A stretch of DNA of 18,013 nucleotides, from positions 383 through 18,395 of the forward strand of contig CABPSV020000353.1 of assembly GCA_902459845.2 (NCBI GenBank), in the 5' to 3' direction. Position 1 is the first letter of the stretch, and every line of letters starts with the position of its first letter. A model generated the notes under the pieces. That model worked only from the letters and a program-made list of their open reading frames with translations. It did no database searches and was not told the origin of the DNA. The stretch is from Hepatocystis sp. ex Piliocolobus tephrosceles (Eukaryota > Apicomplexa > Aconoidasida > Haemosporida > Plasmodiidae). The position numbers and the translations under genes are program-made. Below, one piece after another: positions 9,517 through 18,013 of this stretch.

Positions 9517-9618
9517 AATGTTAATAATTATTTATTACACATTTCGATATTTTTTGAGTTATCAGTCTTTTATATGGTAGACCTTTTTAATTTTTTTTAG
9601 GATAACAGTTTGTGGCAT
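8240..9618 (-). CDS. PIGH: GPI-GlcNAc transferase subunit PIG-H (GPI15), five exons
   Basis: PIG-H is a non-catalytic subunit of the ER complex that transfers GlcNAc to phosphatidylinositol, the first step of GPI-anchor synthesis; PIG-A is the catalytic partner. Exons on the minus strand: 9618-9583 (tentative), 9460-9358, 9180-9068, 8909-8835, 8617-8240; 234 codons. Exon 2 encodes the membrane hairpin (PQILLFVAYISFIIIYL). Exons 2-4 join to give the PIG-H domain, residues about 47-125: EKLLLISNVGIQIEKKYRFY, LSKIKSVFINE, then AIYILEICPYLCLILKNN, VLFEDFNLDMQTLVNIYRMI. The INE-A junction, conserved in the family, is formed exactly by the splice 9068/8909. The C-terminal 100 residues are an Asn/Ser/Glu-rich extension not found in human PIG-H (188 aa). 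Exon 1 (MPQTVILKKIKK) rests on an in-frame ATG and a weak donor (GTCTAC), so the true start may lie elsewhere. Divergent from the PH-domain gene. Confidence 0.83.
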
Positions 9619-9717
9619 ATTAATAAGCACAAATGATTAAATATGTTATTTTATTTTATTTATTATTTTTTTTTCGTGTGCCTATTTTATATTCTGGTAA
9701 ATATGTACATATTTTAT

Positions 9718-9754
<37 letters not shown>

Positions 9755-9862
9755 GTACCGTATAGAGGTAGTACACATAATATAATGAAATTATTAGTAA
9801 AACATAAAATATAAATTTTTTTTTCTCCTTTTTTTCTAATATATATTCAACACCATAAGCAT

Positions 9863-9962
9863 GTTCAATTTTCCTTATTTCACATTTCATTTTTATTTTT
9901 TTGTTATTTATTTAGTTTAGTACAAAAATAAAATAAAAAAAAATAAAATAAGGAAACTGAAC
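9863..9962. repeat. Imperfect inverted repeat
   Basis: The arm gttcaattttccttattt (9863-9880) is the reverse complement, with one base deleted and one mismatch, of aaataaggaaactgaac (9946-9962). The loop of about 65 bases is itself A/T biased so that parts of the stem could extend. It stands out because the arms contain the rare G/C bases of this gap. Confidence 0.55.
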
Positions 9963-10296
9963 CTTATCCCATTATTAATCATAGATATTACTCGATAAAT
10001 GTGCTCATTTTTATTTTATTTGATGTTTTTTATCTTTTGTTTCTTATGTTATATTTCTTAATTTATGTTTTTTATTTTGTTTCTTATTTTATGTTTTTTA
10101 TTTTTTTGTTTATATATATTTTTTTGAATTATCCTTAGTGCATTTCGCATTTCACAGTTAACATTTTTGCTTTAAAATATATTTAAAGAAAATTAAAAAT
10201 ATAATTATTTATTAATTTAATTAAGAAGTTGTTCGTTTTACTTGCAATGTTATGATTATATTTTTTTGTTCCTTGTGATTTTTGTTTTTTATTTAA

Positions 10297-10424
10297 TGAT
10301 TGTATGGTTTTATAATTATATGGTTTTGTAATTATATGGTTTTATAATTATATGACTTTAAGATTGTATGGTTTTATGATTATATGGTTTTATAGTTTTA
10401 TGACCTTATAACTTTATGGTTTTA
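10297..10424. repeat. 16-bp tandem repeat (taattatatggtttta), 8 copies
   Basis: Eight 16-bp units fill 128 bases with point variants, such as tgattgtatggtttta and tagttttatgacctta. The array is in the upstream region of both PIG-H and the PH-domain gene. Confidence 0.88.
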
Positions 10425-10625
10425 TGTTTATTTCTCTTTAATTTTTCACATTTTTATTTTTATATAGCTATTTCCACTTTGTTGTTTTTACATTTTTATT
10501 TCCACGTATGATTTATTTTTTTATTTTGTTATTTATTTAAGTGTATATTTAACCCTTTTTAACTTTTTTATTTATTTATTTTTTTTTTTTTTATTTACTC
10601 ATTTACATATTTTTTTACTTCTTAC

Positions 10626-10716
10626 ACCTTTTTCTTTTACTTAATTTTTTTTTTTTACCTTTTTCTTTTACTTAATTTTTTTGTTTACTTTTTCCTTTTA
10701 CTTAATTATTTTTTTA
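10626..10716. repeat. About 30-bp pyrimidine-rich repeat, 3 copies
   Basis: Three units share acctttttcttttacttaa followed by a T-run of varying length. They give a C/T-rich plus strand upstream of the PH-domain gene. Confidence 0.7.
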
Positions 10717-11027
10717 CTTTTTACTGAATGCACCATAATGAAAAGGCGTCAAACATGAGCAAAAATAAAAAGGAGAAAAAAAAAAAAAAAAAAAAATACA
10801 CAAATGTATAGTATGTATATATATATAAATATATATATTCTTGCACGCACGCTATATTACACATATGACAATGTAAGCATATTACATACAAACGTTTATG
10901 AAAATGGGAATTAAAAAAAATATAAAACTTATGATATTTTTTTTAAACTTGTTTGGGGATATAATTTTTTCGTTTTTTAATTATCATAAATGGTAACGGT
11001 GAACGTGTATTTTTTTAATACAAAACA

Positions 11028-11080
<53 letters not shown>

Positions 11081-11294
11081 TAATTTTAAAAAAAAATTTA
11101 ATATTATTGTTTTTTTGTTTTGAACATTTAAATTTTAAGTACAAAAAAAAAAAAAAAAAAATGAATAAAAAATAGTTATTTTATTTTTAAAAAATGTTGC
11201 TAAAAACTATGCGTCTTGCATAAATCTTAATTTTTTTTGAATGTGTTGCTTTGTTACACGTTTGTGTGTAATATATATATATATATATATATAT

Positions 11295-11332
<38 letters not shown>

Positions 11333-11578
11333 TTATGTGATTTTCTTTTATTTTTTTGTCTTTCCCTTCCCTTTTCTGTTTATATTTTTTACTATTTTCT
11401 TTTTTAAAATAATTTGTTTCTGACATAAATTTATGTGAACATTTTTACAGTTTTGCTTGTTATGCTAAAAAAATTAGTCATAATACTAGCTTTTTAAATT
11501 ATACATACTACGAAGAATATTATTGATAAAAGTGTCACATATATTTTTGGCATATACATCGTAAAAGTACACATAAGT

Positions 11579-11616
<38 letters not shown>

Positions 11617-11880
11617 CACTTACACAGGTAAATATGTGTATACGTTGCATATATGTGTTTATTTTATTTTTTTTTTTTTATTTTATTTTTTTTTGTTTTT
11701 TTGAGTTCATATAACATTTTTAAATTCGTTGTATAAATAAAAAACAGAAAAAAACAACTTGTGTTAAAAAAGTGGTATGTACCATTGTTTTTTTTTTTTT
11801 TTTTTTTTTTATTAGAATATACAATCGATTTATTTTTTTTTAAATTTATGTTTTAGTTTTTTTTTTTTTTTTTTTAATTT

Positions 11881-11930
11881 TTTTTTCATATTTTTTCATA
11901 TTTTTTTATATTTTTTCATATTTTTTCATA
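11881..11930. repeat. 10-bp tandem repeat (ttttttcata), 5 copies, just before the PH-gene ATG
   Basis: Five exact-length 10-bp units (the third has tttttttata) end 22 bases before the start codon at 11953, so they are in the 5' UTR or core promoter. The 10-bp period is close to one helical turn. Confidence 0.88.
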
Positions 11931-11952
11931 TTTTTAAACGTAAAACCATAAT

Positions 11953-14900
11953 ATGAATGAACCAACAACTGAATTGAGAAACACGTCAGATGCACTGTCA
12001 AAACTTAAGGAAGAAAGAGAAAAACTAATACAATGGTCAATAAAACTGAAAAGAAATAATCCCTCTCTTTTAAATGCAGATAAGTTAGATTCAGAAAGGA
12101 ATGAAAAAACATATTTAAGTAGTAATGAATCATCTGATGGGGAGAACATAGATAGTAAAAAAAAAGACATAAAAAAAAAAGACATAAAAAGAAACGGTAG
12201 TAAAAAATTAACAGATACTTATGATGGTGTAAAAAAAAATGGAAATAAATATTTTGAAGATACATATAAAGATATTGATGAAGATAGTGATTCATTGTCT
12301 GAATCATATATAGATAAAAAGAGTGAATATAGCGAAGAAACAAAAAATATAAAAATACAAGGTAATAAGAATCAAATTAATATAATGGATATACGTAATA
12401 AGAACAAGCACATGAGTTGTGATTCTTCGATAAGTGAAGATGTAGCATCGTTATCGTCCAGTAGTAGCATACATGACAGTAACAACATTAACAACAAGGG
12501 TAATAAAAAAAACATAAAATCGTATGGTGCAAATAAAAACAAATGGGGTGAAAATAATATTATGAAAACAAATAAATACCAAAAAAAAATGATGCATCGA
12601 ACAAATATAATTTTAAATGATAAGTTCGATTCTAAAATTAACAGTGACAATTCTAATGATTCAATTCAAATGAATAATCTTTACGATAGTAAAAAAAAAC
12701 GTATGTATGGTAATAATAATAATAATAATAACATGTATGATGGTAATAATGACATAACAAACAATAGTAAGAGTAATTATTTAAACATTCTTCCTCACAT
12801 TTATAGTAAAAAAGAGTTTTTTGACATATATAATAATAGAAATAACATAGATTCTAATGCAATAATAAAAGTTGATGAATATGTTGATTATGATGTAACA
12901 TCAAATTTGGAGAATCAACATACTTTTTCAAATAGTAAAGAAAGTGATATATTTGACAACACGACTTTAAAAAGTGGAAACAGTTTTCAAATTAGTAATC
13001 TTAACAATAACGAAATTCGAAATAAAAAAAAAATAAAATTAATAAAAAAAAAAAGCAAACTTAACAATATAAACAGTTTTTTAAATACAAATACAAATAC
13101 AAATAATAATAATACAAATAATAATAATAATAATAATAATAATACTGGTATAGTTAATAATTATATGGAAACTATTCAAAAACCAAAAAATAACTTTTTT
13201 TATGATAGTAACGATAATTATAGCAATAATAACCAACAGAATAATAATTATAATAAATTACTAGCAGAAAGTGCATATAAAAATTTGATACCAATGTTGT
13301 CAAATTTTAATACAAAAGACATCGTATCGAATACAACTCTTTTTACAGAAACTAGTGATGAAAAAAGTAAGAAGGGAGTGAACTCCCACGACAAAAATCA
13401 CAGTCCCAGTGGTGGTGTGAAATCAGAAAAACGAAAAAATGGTGCAGTATTAAAAAAACAAGAAATTAAAAGAAATGAAAATGGGTTGAAAAAAAAAGTT
13501 CTAATATTAGAAAATAAAAAAGAAGTTTTAAACGAACAAATGAAAGATTTATATGACAATACATATAGTTTGATTGAATCAAAAGAAAAAGACAATTTAA
13601 CAATTCATCATTATGAACTGTTAATACAAAATCTACAAACAAAATATAATAAATTGTTTAATATGTATCAAGAATTAGACGAACATCGTATTGCTTATGT
13701 TGATGCATATAGAGAAAAACAAACAAAAGTTGAAAATTTATGTGCAGTAATGCAAATTAAAAGTGAAGAGAATTTAAAATTAACAGAAGAAATGAATATA
13801 TTAAATAAAAAAAATGAAGAATTACAAGGACAAATTTATGAATATATTAAAGATATAGAAGAGAAAGAAATTCTATTGAATAGAAAAAAAGAAGAGTGTG
13901 CTAACTTAAATGATTTAGTAATTACAACGAATAAAGAAAAAGCAGAAATAAAAAACGAGTTAGATAAAAAAATAAAAGAAGTAAATGATTTAACAAATAA
14001 AAATAAAAACCTAATAAAAGAAAATAATGAAATAAAACAAAAATATAGTAATTATGAAAGTAAAAATATACGTAACGATGAATTTTATTTGAAAAAAGTT
14101 AATAACTTATTAGCTATACTTCATAAAATTTTAGAATTTTTTAATTTAAACAAAGAAGATATAATTAAATATATTATTATATTTAAACAAAATTTATCTA
14201 TAATTGAAGAAAAGTTAAAAATAAATAACAGTTTATATGATGATATATTATTTATATTAGATAATAATATTATGAACTCTATTGTTGATGGTATAAAAAA
14301 TAGAGAACAAGAATATATTGAACAAAAACAAAATATGACTATTTTATTTGATAAAGAAATATTAAATGTACATGAAATGAATATAGAAAATGTAGAGCTA
14401 GCCAATGATTTTATTGAAAAATTAAAAAATAAAATAAAAAATGTAATAACTCAAAGAGATAATATAAAAAACAGAACTTTATTATTATCGAATGGACAAG
14501 GTAGAACAAACGATAAACCAATAATCAAAGAAATTAAAAAAATGAACGAAGGTACGCTTTTGTTTAAGTGTAAATATAAAACTTTTACACATAAACCTGT
14601 AGTCATATATATGAAAATGATTGATAATAGATACATAACATGGACAAAAGATGTGAAGAACAAAAAACGGTTCAAAACAAAAAATCTATTGGATATACAG
14701 GTTTGGCACTACATATGCATATTTACTACCATATCCAGTGGGTTTAACTGTATATGTTTTATTTTTTTATTATACATGCATTTTACGTGTTGTCATAGGA
14801 GATACCTCTTTTTTTTTTCGCACACTTTTAACCATTTTAACTATTTTATCCATTTTTTTTCACCTATTTTTTTACCAAGCTATTTTATTTTTTTCCATTT

Positions 14901-15405
14901 TTTTTTTTTTACCAAGCTATTTTATTTTTTTCCATTTTTTTTTTTTTTACCAACTTATTTTATTTTTTTTCATGTTTTTTTTTTTTACCAACCTACCTTA
15001 TTTTTATAGAACATCACGTCAATAGAATACGGATTTAATAGCAGACCGGTGTACTGGTTAATTGAAAAGAAAAACAGAGCGAAACTTGAAAAAAAACAAA
15101 TTGCCATGAATGAATTTTATAATAACACATATAACGTAAATCCGTGTAAATGCTTTACAGTGCGTACTAAGCAAAGAGCATATGATTTTTTTTCAAACGA
15201 TGATGCCACAATTGCAACATGGGTAATAGGACTTGGCTTGCTATCGTATCCATACAACAAAAGTGCGAACATTCAGTCAAAATCAGAGTTTATTGTTAAA
15301 AAAGTGCAATTAAAACTAAGATTATACTGTATTTTTAAAAATATAAATTATACGGAACTTTGGAAAGACGCTATTGAAATAACCCAAAAAGAAATGTTAA
15401 AATAG
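11953..15405 (+). CDS. Coiled-coil protein with C-terminal PH-like domain, 1047 aa
   Basis: Two exons, 11953-14700 and 15010-15405, join in phase 0 (donor CAG|GTTTGG, acceptor TTATAG). The first 30 residues form a short helix (DALSKLKEEREKLIQWSIKL). Residues 35-500 are low-complexity, rich in Asn, Ser, Asp and Lys, with poly-Asn at about 254-259 and 377-398. Residues about 505-710 are a long coiled coil (KKKVLILENKKEVLNEQMKD onward), and helical sequence continues to about 850. From about 865 a PH-like fold is likely: EGTLLFKCKYKTF, YITWTKDVKNKKRF, ITSIEYGF, then CFTVRTKQRAYDFFSNDDAT and ATWVIGLGLL, the last being the typical PH beta7/C-terminal helix with its Trp. Such a protein could tether a membrane lipid or protein partner through the PH fold and dimerise through the coiled coil; this is inference. 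No signal peptide or transmembrane span. The frame that runs on to 15009 is intron read-through; its 102 Phe-rich tail residues are not protein. Confidence 0.88.
13081..13146 (+). repeat. AAT-rich tract encoding poly-Asn/Thr
   Basis: Trinucleotide AAT/ACA run encoding Asn-Thr dipeptides followed by nine consecutive Asn, residues 377-398 of the PH-domain protein. Such tracts are typical of P. falciparum-group proteins and prone to length change. Confidence 0.9.
14841..14992 (+). repeat. 37-38-bp tandem repeat inside the PH-gene intron, about 4 copies
   Basis: Units follow the pattern ctattttatttttttcca, poly-T, accaag or accaac, within intron 14701-15009. The first two end in a T-run plus AG (14878-14879 and 14915-14916) and so mimic 3' splice sites; the last two end in AAC and do not. 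The real acceptor follows at 15008-15009. Confidence 0.85.
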
Positions 15406-16064
15406 GTTTTATATTTGTCTCATTATGTATCATTTTGTTATTATTGTTTATTTATTTATTTTTTTTTTTTTTGTCTTGTTTTGTCTTGTTTTGTTTTACC
15501 GTTTTTTTACCCTGTTTACCCTTTTTTACCCTGTTTACCCTTTTTTACCCTGTTTACCCTTTTTTACCCTGTTTACCCTTTTTTACTCTGTTTACCCTTT
15601 TTTACCCTGTTTACCTTATTTTTTCAATAATATATAAGTTGCTCGTAATACTTATTTTAAAGAAGCTTAAAATAGTGAAAAAAATATGTAACCAAATTAT
15701 AAGCACTTATATCTGTTATAGTTATACGCACACGTACGTACATAATTGTACTTATAAATATGTGCTTAAGGCATGTCCATGATTATGTTTTGTTTATTCA
15801 TAATAATGCATATTTTAATTGGCCCTCTTTTTTCCATAAATTTTGTTGACCTATGTTGCTTTTTTTTTTAAGTTATTGAAAAAAAAAAAAAAAATAAAAT
15901 AAAAAAAAAAATCAATACAAAAAAAAAGTAATATATGTAAATGTATATATTTATATGTATAAATATACTTTTTGTTTGACTTTACATTTTAAACTTTTTA
16001 CCATAAAACTTTTTTTTTTTATTATAAGAATTTGCGTGTAAGAAAACTGCTTTTATTAAAATGC

Positions 16065-16100
<36 letters not shown>

Positions 16101-16541
16101 GTATATAATGTATATGTGTGTATTTCTACAAATGATATACACCTACAAACGTCACTATGATATATACCCTTTTTTAATACGCTTAAACTTTTATCAATAC
16201 AAGTAATCACAAAAGTATGTATGTATGTATGTATAAAAGGAACAAGGGGAAATGTAATATTGCCGTATTTAAACTTTTAAGTACTCTCGCTATTGATAAA
16301 ATGTGAAAATAAAAAAATAAAACTATAACAAAAATATTATTTTAATTGAACGACATTTTTCTCGTTTTTTTTTTTTTTTTTTTTTTTTACACGAAATATA
16401 TTATTTTATCTTCTAATGTTTTCTTCTTCCGTTTTTTTTTTTTTTTTATTACTGTTTATTAATTTTTTTTTTATATATTCATGTTACGCATAAAGAAGTA
16501 TGCTAACGAAAATAAAACGTTGTACCTTAAATATTAAAGTA

Positions 16542-16573
<32 letters not shown>

Positions 16574-16856
16574 AAAAGGGAAAAGTAAAAACAATAGTAT
16601 TAAAAAAACATTTTTCTTTCTTTACAATTGTAAATTAAAATTAAGAAAATTATAAAATAATTATTGTACACTTTAATTAAAAAAAAGGAAAGGCAAAAAA
16701 AGTGGAAAAAGCGAGGAAAGCGAAAAATATATTTTACTTTTTAAGCGTATGTTTAACAACGTACTACTTATAGTACCTCTTTTTTTGGTTGATATTTATA
16801 TTGAAAAGATAGAAAAAAAAAAAAAAAAAAAGCAGAAGAAAAAAATATAAAAAAAA
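15406..16856. other. Tandem intergenic region between PH-domain gene and 111-aa gene
   Basis: This 1.45-kb gap should contain the PH-gene 3' UTR and the promoter and 5' UTR of the next gene. It holds a 19-bp minisatellite, a TA run (16070-16098), short gtat repeats (16214-16234), T-runs (16368-16388, 16432-16447) and A-runs (15880-15913, 16543-16564). No coding frame is credible. Confidence 0.55.
15503..15616. repeat. 19-bp minisatellite (ttttttaccctgtttaccc), 6 copies
   Basis: Six exact-length 19-bp units fill 114 bases, about 100 bases after the PH-gene stop codon. The fifth unit has actc for accc. All three plus frames stay open (CLPFFTLFTLFYPVYPF-like), because 19 is not a multiple of 3, so these frames are artefacts. 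Confidence 0.93.
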
Positions 16857-17337
16857 ATGGGGTTTCACATACAAAGATACATTGCAATGATGGGTAGGGG
16901 AATAAATCCAAAAACATGGAAAAAAATGTGGGGGGATTATAAAGGCAAACAAATAACACATGTATATGATGGGATGACAGAATTTATTAATAACCAAGTG
17001 GCGCAAGTTGCTAGAGTGTAAGTTTTTTTTTTTTTTTTTTTTTTTTTTAAATGGGCTATAAAACGTTTGTATTTTTTATTTATTCATTTGGATAACTATT
17101 TATTTACATATTTATTTTTTTTTTTTTTTATACATAATCGTTTTTTCTTTTTCTTTTTACAGATATCAGTATAGATATTGGTGGTGGGCTAACCCTTTTG
17201 GTATGGGACTAATATTTTATTTGGGATACAAATCGTGGTATATGATATATATGAATCATAAGCAAAGAAAAGTAGCCCAAGTTGTTGCATCTGCATATGG
17301 TCAAGGTGGACAGTGGCTTAATCCTGTTCCCAAATAA
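16857..17337 (+). CDS. Small single-span membrane protein, 111 aa, possibly mitochondrial
   Basis: Two exons, 16857-17017 and 17163-17337, splice in phase 2 (GT|GTAAGT; acceptor CTTTTTACAG) and complete Val54. Start ATGGGG follows a run of A. Residues 1-53 are amphipathic and basic (GFHIQRYIAMMGRGINPKTW; TEFINNQVAQVARV). Residues 55-80 contain YQYRYWWWANPFGMGLIFYL then GYKSWYMIYMNHKQRK, an aromatic single span followed by a basic stretch. The end is GQGGQWLNPVPK. It has a higher G+C and more Trp and Gly than its surroundings, which argues for strong constraint. I do not recognise it firmly. Aromatic-Tyr-rich entry, one span and a basic exit resemble the layout of F-type ATP synthase subunit f and other small respiratory subunits; that is a guess from layout only. 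Converges on a minus-strand gene at the right edge. Confidence 0.85.
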
Positions 17338-17410
17338 AACTAAATATGTATATCTGTATTTATGTGCATATGTATGTTGTAGGTGTACCGAATTATCGCC
17401 AGGTGTACAT

Positions 17411-17457
<47 letters not shown>

Positions 17458-17766
17458 TCATAGTATACTGACAATAGTATTAACATATTACATAAAATAG
17501 AACATATATACTTTTTAACTTTATAGTCATATGAGAGTATATATAATGTATATATATATATTACTTTTGTTTATGTGTTTAATAGATAAAAATTTATTTG
17601 TTTAGTTTAAACTTTTTTTATTGTTTCGTTTTATTTAATTGTGTACCTATTTTTTACACTTTTTCTTTTTTTCGCTGGTTGATTAGTGTTAATATAGTTG
17701 GACTTTTTTTTTTTAATATATACGGGTATATTAATATATATATTTATTATGTCTACTATGAATTAA

Positions 17767-17809
<43 letters not shown>

Positions 17810-17943
17810 AAAAAAAAAGAAATATTCAAACACAAAAGCACTAACAAAAACAAACATAATGTATAAATACTAATATCGTTCAAGATGTTAGATTAATACG
17901 AACCCTGTAATAATTTATAATTGTTATTATTTTCAATTGGATC
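17338..17943. other. Convergent 3' intergenic region
   Basis: Lies between the 111-aa gene stop and the stop of the right-edge gene. It contains a T-run of about 40 (17414-17453) and an A-run of about 39 (17769-17807) that is continued by aaag units. The plus frame at 17598-17873 is dominated by these runs and is not supported as a gene. Confidence 0.55.
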
Positions 17944-18013
17944 TTATTTGTTCAGGTTATTATCAACAAATACATATGGCTTCATATTATTGTTATATAA
18001 TAAGTTTGGTTGT
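17944..18013 (-). CDS. C-terminal end of a minus-strand gene, cut by window edge
   Basis: Reading the minus strand from 18012, 22 codons are open and then TAA at 17946-17944: QPNLLYNNNMKPYVFVDNNL then NK. The stretch has visibly more G+C than its flank and a coding-like residue mix, and the base composition collapses right after the stop. It could be the end of an Asn-containing Plasmodium protein. It is too short to name; it could also be chance. Confidence 0.45.
   Translation of the reverse strand, partial: QPNLLYNNNMKPYVFVDNNLNK

Larger units (their letters stand above)
9619..11952. promoter_or_regulatory. Divergent intergenic region between PIG-H and the PH-domain gene
   Basis: The longest gap in the window (2.3 kb) must contain both promoters and 5' UTRs. 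It holds a TA run (9722-9752), an imperfect inverted repeat (9863-9962), three short tandem arrays, a T-run of about 45 (11031-11074), poly-A runs at 10776-10796 and 11583-11615, and a T-run after a TA run at 11271-11331. The plus and minus open frames around 11187-11426 are homopolymer artefacts. I see no gene or RNA gene. Confidence 0.55.

Noticed and set aside
10500..11950. Centromere candidate because of extreme A+T content
   Set aside because: The region is interrupted by varied short repeats and is flanked closely by promoters; it lacks a continuous 2-kb block of uniform, near-total A+T.
11934..12650. Minus-strand Leu/Ser/Phe-rich frames opposite the PH-domain gene
   Set aside because: They are shadows of the Lys/Asn/Ser-rich coding sequence on the plus strand.
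15503..15616. Telomere-like sequence because of repeated tttaccc
   Set aside because: Plasmodium telomere repeats are of the GGGTTYA type, whose complement is TRAACCC; tttaccc and its complement gggtaaa do not match, and the unit is 19 bp with long T-runs.
15415..15782. Plus-strand frames with CLPFFTLF repeats, resembling membrane proteins
   Set aside because: They are translations of the 19-bp repeat, open in all three frames.

Overview
The window looks like nuclear DNA of a malaria parasite (Plasmodium). It is extremely A+T-rich, with long poly(dA:dT) runs, (TA)n microsatellites, asparagine tracts inside a coding region, short GT...AG introns with T-rich acceptors, and genes that are clearly more GC-rich than their surroundings. 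The richness in A+T and the poly-Asn tract recall P. falciparum and its Laverania relatives, but avian species are also very A+T-rich, so I do not name a species.

I support seven protein genes, five complete or nearly so and two cut or uncertain at an end. From left to right: (1) an OTU-family deubiquitinase related to OTUD6, minus strand, whose last exon runs off the left edge; (2) dolichol-phosphate mannosyltransferase (DPM1), plus strand, single exon; (3) an unrecognised 14-exon gene of about 315 codons on the minus strand, 4967-7634, rebuilt here from phase-matched splice sites and including an 11-base microexon; (4) PIG-H, the non-catalytic subunit of the GPI-GlcNAc transferase, minus strand, five exons, 8240-9618; (5) a 1047-residue protein with a long coiled coil and a C-terminal PH-like domain, plus strand, two exons, 11953-15405; (6) a 111-residue single-membrane-span protein, plus strand, two exons, 16857-17337, possibly mitochondrial; (7) the last 23 codons of a minus-strand gene at the right edge.

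Genes 1/2 and 4/5 are divergent pairs with long intergenic gaps (1.9 and 2.3 kb). Genes 2/3 and 6/7 converge, with gaps of about 0.6 kb. The intergenic gaps hold short-period minisatellites (8, 10, 13, 14, 16, 19 and about 30 bp units) and homopolymers, and no RNA gene, mobile element or CRISPR array that I can see. Open frames inside these repeats are artefacts.

Functionally, DPM1 and PIG-H belong to the same pathway, GPI-anchor synthesis: PIG-H acts in the first step (GlcNAc transfer to phosphatidylinositol) and DPM1 makes the mannose donor used later. The other genes have no evident link to it. I found no new multi-gene system. The most useful new results are the exon reconstructions (OTU, PIG-H and the 14-exon gene), none of which is visible as one open frame.
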